Source of the DNA: Achromobacter xylosoxidans
GTDB lineage: Bacteria > Pseudomonadota > Gammaproteobacteria > Burkholderiales > Burkholderiaceae_B
Assembly: GCF_002192695.1 (NCBI RefSeq)
Contig: NZ_MTLG01000002.1
Span: 62,001 to 126,000 of the forward strand
Length of the DNA: 64,000 bases
Reading direction: 5' to 3'
This document shows, piece after piece, positions 26,971-35,170 of the stretch (its first letter is position 1; the number at the start of each line of letters is the position of its first letter). The position numbers and the translations under genes are program-made. The notes below the pieces were generated by a model, which was not told the origin of the DNA, searched no databases, and saw nothing but the letters and a program-made list of their open reading frames with translations.

Positions 26971-27724
26971 GCCTGGCCTGCGATTTGGGCTGGGAAATGA
27001 TGCGTTCGATGAACTGCGCGGTCTTGCGGTAGTGCGCGGCCAGCATGGCGACCGAGCCTTCCACGTCGCGCGAGATGGCGGCGTCCAGCAACTGGCGATG
27101 CTCGTCGTCGACGTTGCGTTCCGGTCCGTAGGCGGTTGCGCCGGCGCGCGCGGGACGGCGGTAGCGCTCGGTCTGCGCGTAGAGCTGGGTGGACAGGTCG
27201 AGCAGCCAATGGGAGCGGCAGGCGCCGATCAGCGCGTGGTGGAATTCCAGGTGGCGCGCCTCCAGCAGTTCGTCCAACTCTTCCGAAGGCTCGGCGGCGG
27301 CCTCGGCACGCTGCGCGGCCAGCGTCAACGCATGGTACGCGCCGACCAGGCGCGTTTCCCAGGCGTCGTCGGCGTTGGCGAGCGAACGGCGCAGCGCATC
27401 GCAATCGATTAGGATGCGGGTTTCACAGGCATCCCACATTTCCTCGACCGACAAGGGCGCGATGCTGAAGCCGCGCGAGGTGGTGCTGATGACCATGCGT
27501 TCGCTGCGCAGGCGGTTGAGCGCCTCGCGGATGGGCGAAAAGCTGCTGCCGTAGCGTTGCTTCAACAATTCCAGCCGCAAGGACTGGCCCGGCGCGAAGG
27601 CGCCGCGCATAATGTCGCGCCGCAGCAGGCGGTAGACCTGCTCGGACAGCGTGATTTCCTCAATGCCGGCGCTCCCGTCCGATCCGGGATCGTCCTGGCG
27701 GGAAGCTTTGATTCTAGGCTTCAA
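26963..27724 (-). CDS. GntR-family regulator, FCD subgroup
   Basis: 253 residues. The winged helix (ITLSEQVYRLLRRDIMRGAF, SSFSPIREALNRLRSE) is followed by an FCD domain whose His and Asp residues (FHHALIGAC, DEHRQLLDA) usually bind a metal and an acid ligand. The start is a TTG at 27724 with GGAG six bases upstream. It is cotranscribed with the esterase gene and follows the Liv transporter block, so it may regulate the whole leftward cluster. Confidence 0.83.
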   Translation of the reverse strand: MKPRIKASRQDDPGSDGSAGIEEITLSEQVYRLLRRDIMRGAFAPGQSLRLELLKQRYGSSFSPIREALNRLRSERMVISTTSRGFSIAPLSVEEMWDACETRILIDCDALRRSLANADDAWETRLVGAYHALTLAAQRAEAAAEPSEELDELLEARHLEFHHALIGACRSHWLLDLSTQLYAQTERYRRPARAGATAYGPERNVDDEHRQLLDAAISRDVEGSVAMLAAHYRKTAQFIERIISQPKSQARHA

Positions 27725-27855
27725 GATGGTCTCCAGATGTCAGCGGCCGGGGCGCGTATCCGCGCGCAGGCGGCCCATTCTACCCGCGCACTCCAGCCCT
27801 GGGCAGCGCACGCCGGCGCCCTGCCCGGGGCAATGATCCTCGACGCATGGCCTGT

Positions 27856-28548
27856 TCATATGCCCAGGTAGCGCTGCGCCAGCTCAGGCTGGGCGGACAG
27901 TTCCGCGGGCTGCCCCGACCAGGCCACGCGGCCCTTGTCCACGATGTAATGGCGGTCCACCAGCGTCGCCATTTCGGGCAGGTTCTTGTCGATGACCAGG
28001 ATGGTCTGTCCTTCGGCCTTCAGCGCCCGCAGGCAGCGCCAGATCTCCTGGCGGATGAGCGGCGCCAGCCCCTCGGTGGCTTCGTCCAGGATCAGGAGCT
28101 TGGGATTGGTCATGAGCGCACGGCCCACCACCAACATCTGTTGCTCACCGCCCGACAGCGTCCGCGACGACTGGCCGCGGCGTTCCTTCAATCGCGGAAA
28201 CAGCGTATAGACCCGCTCCAGATCCCATCCCCCCGGCGCCGCGCGCGAGGTCGCCACCAGGTTTTCCTGCACCGTCAGGGATCCGAACACGCGCCGGCCT
28301 TCGGGCACCAGTCCCACGCCCAGGCGCGCCACGCTGCTGGGCGCGGAGCGGCCCAGCGTCTGGCCGCGGAACTGCACCGCGCCGCCGGTGGCGGGCAGCA
28401 TGCCCATCAGGGTCTTGATCGTGGTGGTCTTGCCCATGCCGTTGCGCCCGATCAGCGAGATCACCTCGCCCTCGCTGGCCTCGAACGACATGCCAAACAG
28501 GACCTTGCTGGAGCCATAGCCGCCCGTCAGGCCTTCAACCTTCAACAT
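27856..28548 (-). CDS. livF: Branched-chain-amino-acid-type ABC transporter ATPase (LivF)
   Basis: 230 residues. Walker A is GRNGMGKTTT, the signature is LSGGEQQMLVVGRALM and Walker B is LLILDEATEGL, typical of LivF. It couples ATP hydrolysis to the LivHM channel. It overlaps livG by 14 bases. In this context the importer probably carries an aromatic or hydroxy-acid substrate rather than leucine. Confidence 0.92.
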   Translation of the reverse strand: MLKVEGLTGGYGSSKVLFGMSFEASEGEVISLIGRNGMGKTTTIKTLMGMLPATGGAVQFRGQTLGRSAPSSVARLGVGLVPEGRRVFGSLTVQENLVATSRAAPGGWDLERVYTLFPRLKERRGQSSRTLSGGEQQMLVVGRALMTNPKLLILDEATEGLAPLIRQEIWRCLRALKAEGQTILVIDKNLPEMATLVDRHYIVDKGRVAWSGQPAELSAQPELAQRYLGI

Positions 28549-29305
28549 GCTCTTCTCCCAGATAGGCGGCGCGCACTTCCGGATGGCGGCGCACTTCCTC
28601 GGGCGAGCCGCTGAACACCACGCGGCCGTAGACCAGCACGCTGATGCGGTCGGCCAGCGCGAAGACCGCGTCCATGTCGTGCTCCACCAGCAAGATGCCG
28701 TAGTCGCCCTTCATGCCTTGCAGCAGCCGGGTCATGCGCGCCGATTCCTCGGGTCCCATGCCGGCCATGGGCTCGTCCAGCAGCAACAGCCGCGGCGCGC
28801 GCGCCAACGCCACCGCCAGTTCCAGCTGCCGCTTCTCGCCGTGCGCCAGATCCGCCGAGCGCACGTGGCGGCGGTCCTCCAGCCCCACATGCGTCAGCCA
28901 CTGCATGGCCTCGGTCTTCAACGCCGCGTCATGGCGCGGATTGGACCAAGCCTGGAAGGCGCGGCCGCCCTTGAGCATGCGCGACAGGATCACGTTCTCC
29001 AGCGCGGTGTACTCCTGGCACAGCTCGGTGATCTGGAACGAGCGGCCCAGCCCCAGGCGGGCGCGCTCAAAGGCGCGCAGCGCGGTCACGTCCTGCCCAT
29101 CCAAATGGATGGTGCCGGAGTCCGGCCGGATCTCGCCGCAGATCTGCGCGATCAAGGTGGACTTGCCCGCGCCGTTGGGGCCGATGATGGCGTGGATCTC
29201 GCCGGCGCGCACGTCCAGGTCCACGCCGTTGGTGGCCACCACCGCGTCGAAGGCCTTGCGCAGCTGCGTCAGGCGCAACAGGCTGGCGCTTGCGTCAGTC
29301 GGCAT
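28535..29305 (-). CDS. livG: Branched-chain-amino-acid-type ABC transporter ATPase (LivG)
   Basis: 256 residues. Walker A is GPNGAGKSTL. A LivG-type insert and the signature HGEKRQLELAVALA (the usual LSxGxxxxLE region) precede Walker B LLLLDEPMAGM. It pairs with LivF as the second nucleotide-binding subunit. Its start overlaps the livM stop by 11 bases. Confidence 0.92.
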   Translation of the reverse strand: MPTDASASLLRLTQLRKAFDAVVATNGVDLDVRAGEIHAIIGPNGAGKSTLIAQICGEIRPDSGTIHLDGQDVTALRAFERARLGLGRSFQITELCQEYTALENVILSRMLKGGRAFQAWSNPRHDAALKTEAMQWLTHVGLEDRRHVRSADLAHGEKRQLELAVALARAPRLLLLDEPMAGMGPEESARMTRLLQGMKGDYGILLVEHDMDAVFALADRISVLVYGRVVFSGSPEEVRRHPEVRAAYLGEEHVEG

Positions 29306-30281
29306 GGCGCGTCTCCAGCAGCTTTCCGAACAGGCCCTTCTGGCCCCACAGCACCACCAGCACCAGGATCGGTCCCATGTACAACAGCCAGTGCTCGGTC
29401 AGGGACGACAGCATCTGCTCCAGCCCCAGGAACACCGCCGCGCCCGCGATCGGCCCGAGCAAGGTGCCCACGCCGCCCAGGATGACGATGGCCATGAGTT
29501 CGCCGGACTTGGTCCAGGCCGCCATGTCGGGCGTCACCAGCCCGGCATAGTTGGCCCACAGCACGCCGGCCAGTCCCGTGCCTACCGCCGACAGCACGAA
29601 GGCGCTGAGCCGGTAAGGCGTGGGCGCCACGCCCAGGTTGATGGCGCGCCGCTCGCTCTGGCGCAGCGCCTGCAGCACCATGCCGAAGCGCGAGTTGGTC
29701 ACGCGGATGCACAGCAGCGTCCACAAGGTCAGCAGCGCCAGGCACACGTAGTAGAAAACCATGGGGCTTTCCAGATTGATGCCAGGCAGCTCATTGCGCT
29801 GCGGAATCATCAGGCCATCGTCGCCGCCGTAGAACTGCAGCGACACCAGCACGAAGTACACCATCTGGCCGAACGCCAGGGTAATCATGATGAACTGCAC
29901 GCCGCGCGTGCGCAGCGCCAGATAGCCGAACAGCCAGCCGGCCAGCGCGCACACGATGAGCGCTATCGGCCACACCACCAGCGCGGCGTTGCTGCCGGCC
30001 CAGCCGAAGATCGGCCCGGCCTCCGCCGTATGGAAAGCGATGATGCCCACCGCATAGCCGCCCAGCCCGAAGAACATGGCGTGGCCGAAGCTGACCATGG
30101 CACCGTAGCCGATCACCAGGTCCAGGCTGACCGCGGCCAGGCCGTAGATCAAAAAGCGCGTCACCACGCCGATCAGGAACGGCGAGCCCGAGGCCAGCGC
30201 CGCGGCTGGCAGCAGGATCAGCACCGCCAGGCCGCCCAGCCCCCAGCGCGCGCGGTTCGTAAGTGTGTATGCCATCTTCAT
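29295..30281 (-). CDS. livM: Branched-chain-amino-acid-type ABC permease (LivM)
   Basis: 328 residues, eight to ten membrane segments. It has the permease motif VSLDLVIGYGAMVSFGHAMF and, near the C-terminus, VILGGVGTLLGPIAGAAVFL, the EAA-like coupling loop of LivM. The ATG at 30281 overlaps the livH stop (ATGA) and fixes the start; the far longer open frame upstream is a shadow. Confidence 0.92.
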   Translation of the reverse strand: MKMAYTLTNRARWGLGGLAVLILLPAAALASGSPFLIGVVTRFLIYGLAAVSLDLVIGYGAMVSFGHAMFFGLGGYAVGIIAFHTAEAGPIFGWAGSNAALVVWPIALIVCALAGWLFGYLALRTRGVQFIMITLAFGQMVYFVLVSLQFYGGDDGLMIPQRNELPGINLESPMVFYYVCLALLTLWTLLCIRVTNSRFGMVLQALRQSERRAINLGVAPTPYRLSAFVLSAVGTGLAGVLWANYAGLVTPDMAAWTKSGELMAIVILGGVGTLLGPIAGAAVFLGLEQMLSSLTEHWLLYMGPILVLVVLWGQKGLFGKLLETRHAD

Positions 30282-31192
30282 CCTCGCGCCGGGAACAGCC
30301 CGCCCGGCTTGGCGATCAGCACGATCGCCATCAACACATAGATGCTGGCCGAAGCCAGGCCCGCAGCCAGCGGGTCCGCGGTGGCGGGCGAGAACATCGT
30401 CGACAACAGCTGCGGCAGGAAGGCCCGCCCCAGGCTGTCCACCATGCCCACCAGCAAGGCGCCGGCCAAGGCCCCGCGCACCGAACCGACCCCGCCGATC
30501 ACGATGACCACGAAGGTGGTGATCAGGATGCGTTCGCCCATGCCGATTTCCACCGCCAGCAGCGGCGCGGCCATCACGCCGGCCAGGCCGCACAGCAAGG
30601 CGCCCAGGCCGAACACCAGCGTGTAAAGCTTGCGGATGTCTATGCCCAGCGCGTCGACCATCTCGCGATCGTCGGCGCCCGCGCGGATCAGCATGCCGAT
30701 GCGCGTGCGGTTGACCAGCCACCACAGGCCCACGGCCACCAATGCGCCGATGGCGATGAACGACAGGCGGATCAGCGGATACTGGAACCCCGGCGCCAGC
30801 GTCACCGCGCCTTCCAGGAAGCTTGGGATGCCCACCAGCGGCGGACGCCGGCCAAAGATCAGGCTGACCGCTTCGTTCGAGAACAGCAGCAGGCCGAAGG
30901 TGGCCAGGACCTGGTACAGGTGATCCCGCTTGTAGAGCTTGCGTATCACCAGCACCTCGACCGAAATGCCGTACAGGCCCGCCCCCAGCAACGCCGCCAG
31001 CACACCCGCCAGGAACGAGCCGGTGGTGCCGATGGCGTAGGCCGCGCAATACGCCCCCACCATGTAGAACGAGCCGTGCGTCAGGTTGACCACGCCCATG
31101 ATGCCGAAGATCAGCGTCAGTCCGGCCGCCAGCATGAATAGCATGGCGCCGAACTGCAACCCGTTGAGCAGCTGTTCAAACAGAAGCGTCAT
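30278..31192 (-). CDS. livH: Branched-chain-amino-acid-type ABC permease (LivH)
   Basis: 304 residues, eight predicted membrane spans. QLLNGLQFGAMLFMLAAGLT is the typical LivH opening and VIVIGGVGSVRGALAGALLV the coupling-loop region. It overlaps both livM (ATGA) and the binding-protein gene (ATGA), so the whole importer is one translationally coupled set. Confidence 0.92.
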   Translation of the reverse strand: MTLLFEQLLNGLQFGAMLFMLAAGLTLIFGIMGVVNLTHGSFYMVGAYCAAYAIGTTGSFLAGVLAALLGAGLYGISVEVLVIRKLYKRDHLYQVLATFGLLLFSNEAVSLIFGRRPPLVGIPSFLEGAVTLAPGFQYPLIRLSFIAIGALVAVGLWWLVNRTRIGMLIRAGADDREMVDALGIDIRKLYTLVFGLGALLCGLAGVMAAPLLAVEIGMGERILITTFVVIVIGGVGSVRGALAGALLVGMVDSLGRAFLPQLLSTMFSPATADPLAAGLASASIYVLMAIVLIAKPGGLFPARG

Positions 31193-32373
31193 GACGGCAT
31201 CTTGCAGAGTTGCGCGTAGGCGTCCTTGTCATCGGACACCAGCTTGCGGACCAGCTTCGGCGACAGGCTGCCGTCGCTGCCCTTCTCGATGCGCATCAGG
31301 TACAGGTCCTGGATCGGATGCTGGTTGGTGTTCATGCTGAATTTGCCGCGCAACGACGTGAACTCGGGCTTGCGCAGCGCGGCGCGGAACTCCGCTGCCT
31401 TGGACAGGTCGCCGCCGGTGGCCTTCAGGCCGGCGCCGATCAGCTGCGCGGTGTCGTAAGCCTGCATGGCGTAGTCCGTTGGCACGCGGCCGTAGGCGTC
31501 CTTGAACGCCTGCACGAAAGCCTTGGATTGCGCGTTGTCGAAGTCCTGCGACCAGATGCCGGTGATGTAGGCGCCGGCCGAGGCGTCGCCCGTGGCCTGG
31601 ATCATGCGCGCGTCCATCGAGAAGCTGGGCATCAGCATCGGGATGCTCTTGTTCAGCCCGGCCGCCGCGTACTGCTTGACGAAGTTGATGCCGGTGCCGC
31701 CCGGATGGAACTGATAGATGGCGTCGGGCGCCAGCGAACGCAGGCGCGCCAATTCCACCGAGAAGTCCGACTGGTCGAGCTTGGTGTAGATCTCGGCGAC
31801 CACCTCGCCCTTGTAGGTGCGCTTGAAGCCTTCGATCGCGTCGCGGCCCGCCTGGTAATTGGGCGCCAGCAGCACGACCTTCTTGTAGCCCAGTTCGTTG
31901 GCCGCCACGCCGCCCGCCGTATGGAAGGCATCGTTCTGGTAGGACGCGACGAAGTAATTGGGATCGCATTTTTCGCCCGCGAAGTTCGACGGGCCAGGAT
32001 TCAGGCTGACGTAGAACGCGCCCGACTTCACCACGCTGGGCACGACGGCCGCCAGCACGTTGGAGAAGTTCACGCCGGTATAGAGCTTGACGCCCGATTG
32101 CAGCAGGCGGTCGGCCGCCTGCTTGGCGTTGGCGGGCTTCAGGCCGTCGTCCTCGATCACCAGCTGCACCGGCACGCCGCCCAGCTTGCCGCCGCCCTGT
32201 TTGATGGCCAGGTTGAACGCATCGCGCTCGTCCTCGCCGATGTAACCCGCCGGCGTGGACAAGGTGGCGATGAAGCCGATCTTGACCGGTTCCGCGGCAT
32301 GGGCCGCCCCCATGGACGCCGCGGCGCCCAGCGCGACGGACAACGCGCCGCCCAGTATCTGTTTCTTGATCAT
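31189..32373 (-). CDS. Liv-type periplasmic substrate-binding protein
   Basis: 394 residues. The Sec signal (GALSVALGAAASMGAAHA, cut before AEPV) is followed by a type I periplasmic-binding fold starting VKIGFIATLSTPAGYIGEDE. The ATG at 32373 has AAGGGG five bases upstream; the longer open frame has no signal. In the same run as gentisate dioxygenase and an FAH hydrolase, so the ligand is likely an aromatic acid or a related carboxylate, as known for several Liv-type proteins in soil bacteria. Confidence 0.88.
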   Translation of the reverse strand: MIKKQILGGALSVALGAAASMGAAHAAEPVKIGFIATLSTPAGYIGEDERDAFNLAIKQGGGKLGGVPVQLVIEDDGLKPANAKQAADRLLQSGVKLYTGVNFSNVLAAVVPSVVKSGAFYVSLNPGPSNFAGEKCDPNYFVASYQNDAFHTAGGVAANELGYKKVVLLAPNYQAGRDAIEGFKRTYKGEVVAEIYTKLDQSDFSVELARLRSLAPDAIYQFHPGGTGINFVKQYAAAGLNKSIPMLMPSFSMDARMIQATGDASAGAYITGIWSQDFDNAQSKAFVQAFKDAYGRVPTDYAMQAYDTAQLIGAGLKATGGDLSKAAEFRAALRKPEFTSLRGKFSMNTNQHPIQDLYLMRIEKGSDGSLSPKLVRKLVSDDKDAYAQLCKMPS

Positions 32374-32423
32374 GTTTTCCCCTTTGAGACTGCGTTGCCC
32401 GCCGCGGCGCGGCCAGGCGTTTT

Positions 32424-33335
32424 CTAGACGGCCACCACCGGATGGCGCAGCGTGCCGATGCCCTCCACGCACGCCACCACCACGTCGCCCGGCCACAGCC
32501 ATTCCTGCGGCTTGCGGCCAGCGCCCACGCCTTCCGGCGTGCCGGTGGCGATGATGTCGCCCGGCTCCAGCGTGATGCCCGCGCTGATGTCCGAGATCAG
32601 GAACGGCACCTTGAACAGCATGTGGCGCGTGTTGGAGCCCTGCTTCTTCTCGCCGTTGACCGTCAGCCACAGATCCAGCACCTGCGGATCCGGGATCTCG
32701 TCGGCGGTCACGATGCAGGGGCCGAAGGGCGCATAGGTGTCCTGGCCCTTGGAATAGATCCACTGGCCCGCGCGGCGGCAATCACGCGCGCTCATGTCCA
32801 GCATCACGCTGTAGCCGAACACGTAGGACAGCGCATCGGCCTCGGCCACGCGCGAGGCGCGGCGGCCCATGATCACGGCCAGCTCCACTTCCCAGTCCAG
32901 TTGCTGCGTGATCTTGGCGTTGTGCTCGATGGCATCGCCCGGGCCGATGACGGTGGTGGGCGGCTTGGAAAAGATCACCGGCTGCTTGGGCAGGTCGGCC
33001 GAGGTATCCAGCGTGCGGCTGGATTCCGCCACGTGCTCCACGTAGTTCAGGCCGATGCCGAAGATGTTCTTGCGCGGACGCGGAATCGGCGCCAGCAGCT
33101 TGACGTTTTCCTGCGGCAGCGCGCTGCCCACGGGCCAGTTGCCGCGATAGGCCTCCATCAGCTTGCTGGCCTGCGCCACGGCCACGGGGCCCAGGTCGAT
33201 GAAGGTCAGCATGTCGTCGGGCAGGTCCACGCCGCCGGCGCGGCCCAGCAGGGCCAGGTCGATCACATAGCCTTCGGCCAGCGCGCCCAATCGGGCAGCG
33301 GCGGTGGGATGGGCGCGAAAAGTTACCAGGCGCAT
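32424..33335 (-). CDS. Fumarylacetoacetate-hydrolase-family enzyme (probable fumarylpyruvate or maleylpyruvate hydrolase)
   Basis: 303 residues. The C-terminal FAH domain starts around residue 95 (NIFGIGLNYVEHVAES). The metal-binding acids lie in DWEVELAVIMGRRA and in VMLDMSARDCRR, and the TGTPEGVGAGRKP motif closes the active site. It is directly downstream of gentisate 1,2-dioxygenase. In the gentisate route this step yields pyruvate and fumarate (after isomerisation) or malate. No maleylpyruvate isomerase is in the window, so direct maleylpyruvate cleavage is possible. Confidence 0.82.
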   Translation of the reverse strand: MRLVTFRAHPTAAARLGALAEGYVIDLALLGRAGGVDLPDDMLTFIDLGPVAVAQASKLMEAYRGNWPVGSALPQENVKLLAPIPRPRKNIFGIGLNYVEHVAESSRTLDTSADLPKQPVIFSKPPTTVIGPGDAIEHNAKITQQLDWEVELAVIMGRRASRVAEADALSYVFGYSVMLDMSARDCRRAGQWIYSKGQDTYAPFGPCIVTADEIPDPQVLDLWLTVNGEKKQGSNTRHMLFKVPFLISDISAGITLEPGDIIATGTPEGVGAGRKPQEWLWPGDVVVACVEGIGTLRHPVVAV

Positions 33336-33423
33336 AAGAACTCCATAAATTCAGGACGAGTTGAGTCAGGCGCGCGGGCCTGGCCCGCGCGGCGGAAAAA
33401 AATCCAATAGGGAACCGGTGACG

Positions 33424-34548
33424 CTAGATCAGCACTTGATGGCCGTCGTTTTCCTTGACCGCTTCTTCGCGGTAGAGCGCCAACGCGCGCATCACGGGCA
33501 GGTCGTTGAAGCTGAACAGGCAGGCGTCGTCGTTGGACGACAGATTGACGTGTTCATGGATGGCCCAGGACGGCACGCAGAAGATGTCGCGCTCGGTCCA
33601 GTCATAGCGTCTGCCGTCGATGATGGAATAGCCGCTGCCCTTGGCCACCTGGTAGATGAAGCTGCCGGTGTGGCGGTGGGCCTTGGTGTGTTCGCCTGGC
33701 CGCAGCAGCTGCATGCTGGCGCCTATGGTGGGCATGACCGGGCCGCCCGTGGCCGGGTTGACGTATTCGAGCAGGATGCCGTCGTAGGGGCTGCCCGCGG
33801 TGGTGCGCGCATAGCGGCGCAGCGCCTCGTAGGTGGGCTCCCATTCGTACTTGAAGAGCGGCGAATACGGCTTGGTCCAGCCGGACACTTGCGGCCTCAA
33901 CGCCGCGTTGGCCCAGGCGGCGGTGGTGTCGTCCACCGGGTAGGTCACGGTCTGGTTCAGATCCGGATGCACGGCGTAGAACCCGGCTTCCATGGCGTTG
34001 ACCAGCGGAATGTCCAGGCCGTCCTGCCAGATGCAGGTGGTGCCGTCCTCGGCCACGCCATGCTCGTGCCAGGTGCCGTTGGGCGTCAGCACGAAATCGT
34101 TCGCGCCCAGCGTCATCTTGTGGCCGTCGACCACGGTAAACGCGCCCCGCCCTTCCATGATGAAACGCAGCGCCGAATGCGAATGCTTGTGGGCGGAAGC
34201 GAGTTCGCCGGGCTTCATGACCTGCAGGCCCGAATACAGCCAGCCCACGGCGGCGGCCACATCGCGCCGGCCCGGGTTGTTCAGGTAGATCACGCGTCGG
34301 CCCGCCTCTTCGGGGGAAACCAGTTCAGCGGAACGCAGCACGTGGCCGCGCAGGTCCTGGTAGCGCCACACCACCGGCACCGAGACCGAGCGCGGCGCCC
34401 AGGGCTCGATCTTGTTCGCCACCGTCCACAGGGCGCCGGTCTCCAGGCGGGCCAGCTCCTTGTAGTAGGCGATGAGCTCGGGCGAGTCGGCCACATTGGC
34501 GCGGCCTATGGTGTCCTCGCGGTACGCGTCGTAGCGGTTCGCTTCCAT
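33424..34548 (-). CDS. Gentisate 1,2-dioxygenase-family bicupin
   Basis: 374 residues, two cupin domains. The iron-binding cupin has SAHKHSHSALRFIMEGRGAF with the His ligands, and a third His in PNGTWHEHGV. The C-terminal cupin has TKAHRHTGSFIYQVAKGSGY and SWAIHEHVN, so both halves keep histidines. The enzyme opens the ring of gentisate to maleylpyruvate; salicylate 1,2-dioxygenases and other bicupin ring-cleavage enzymes are close alternatives. It heads the leftward cluster with FAH and Liv transport genes. Confidence 0.85.
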   Translation of the reverse strand: MEANRYDAYREDTIGRANVADSPELIAYYKELARLETGALWTVANKIEPWAPRSVSVPVVWRYQDLRGHVLRSAELVSPEEAGRRVIYLNNPGRRDVAAAVGWLYSGLQVMKPGELASAHKHSHSALRFIMEGRGAFTVVDGHKMTLGANDFVLTPNGTWHEHGVAEDGTTCIWQDGLDIPLVNAMEAGFYAVHPDLNQTVTYPVDDTTAAWANAALRPQVSGWTKPYSPLFKYEWEPTYEALRRYARTTAGSPYDGILLEYVNPATGGPVMPTIGASMQLLRPGEHTKAHRHTGSFIYQVAKGSGYSIIDGRRYDWTERDIFCVPSWAIHEHVNLSSNDDACLFSFNDLPVMRALALYREEAVKENDGHQVLI

Positions 34549-34653
34549 CCCTTGCCTCTTTTTATAAAAATTTAAATATTTTCGAAAATAATAGAGGCGA
34601 GCCGGAATTCGGGCAACGAGCGCGCGCTAGGGGTTTTCCCAGGCCGGTTGAAA

Positions 34654-34696
34654 ATTGTTGGCGCGGCACCAAACAATACTGTACAAAAACACAGTA
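34654..34696. promoter_or_regulatory. Two adjoining dyads in the divergent region upstream of the gentisate dioxygenase
   Basis: ATTGTT (34654-34659) and AACAAT (34672-34677) form one inverted repeat; TACTGT (34677-34682) and ACAGTA (34691-34696) form a second that shares one base with it. The area is AT-rich and lies between the dioxygenase gene and the small rightward gene at 34746. They are plausible operators, but the regulator is unknown. Confidence 0.5.
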
Positions 34697-34745
34697 CAAC
34701 GTGATACATTTCGCTCGCCCAAAAACTGTCGTCCAGGAGAATCCT

Positions 34746-34991
34746 GTGTCAGAAGCTGCCCATCTCGTCCAGTACATCGTCGTTCCCTACCGCGCCGCGG
34801 CCAATGGTGTTGCTCCCGGTGAAATCCGCCCCGCCAGCAGCGAGTTCGGCGCCATACGCATCGCCAACTCCATGGCGTCCAAGTTCGCCGGCGTCGCAGC
34901 CTATGAAGTGCTGATCGACAAGGAAACCGGCGACATGGAATCGCCGCGCATCCTCATGCAGATCGGGACGGTGCCGGCGCTGGACGATTGA
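34746..34991 (+). CDS. Small conserved-looking protein of unknown function (81 aa)
   Basis: 81 residues starting at GTG 34746, with AGGAG six bases upstream, which makes it a convincing gene. It begins SEAAHLVQYIVVPYRAAANG and ends in an acidic tail (ALDD). The predicted pattern is beta strands and one helix, with no signal peptide, membrane span or cysteine. I do not recognise the family. It is divergent from the gentisate dioxygenase across a spacer with two dyads. Confidence 0.72.
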   Translation: MSEAAHLVQYIVVPYRAAANGVAPGEIRPASSEFGAIRIANSMASKFAGVAAYEVLIDKETGDMESPRILMQIGTVPALDD

Positions 34992-35170
34992 ATCCACAGC
35001 CCCCGTGTCGTCCGCAAGCGGGCGGCGCGGGGGTTCCCTGTCGCGAAAGTCAGGCTATAGATTTTCCTTGGTGGGTATGAATATTTATTAGCTTCACCGG
35101 AACAAGGATGTCCGGCAGGATGTTGTGCTTCGCGCAGCCCTCCCTTCCATCCTTGCCACCAAGCAGCAGC

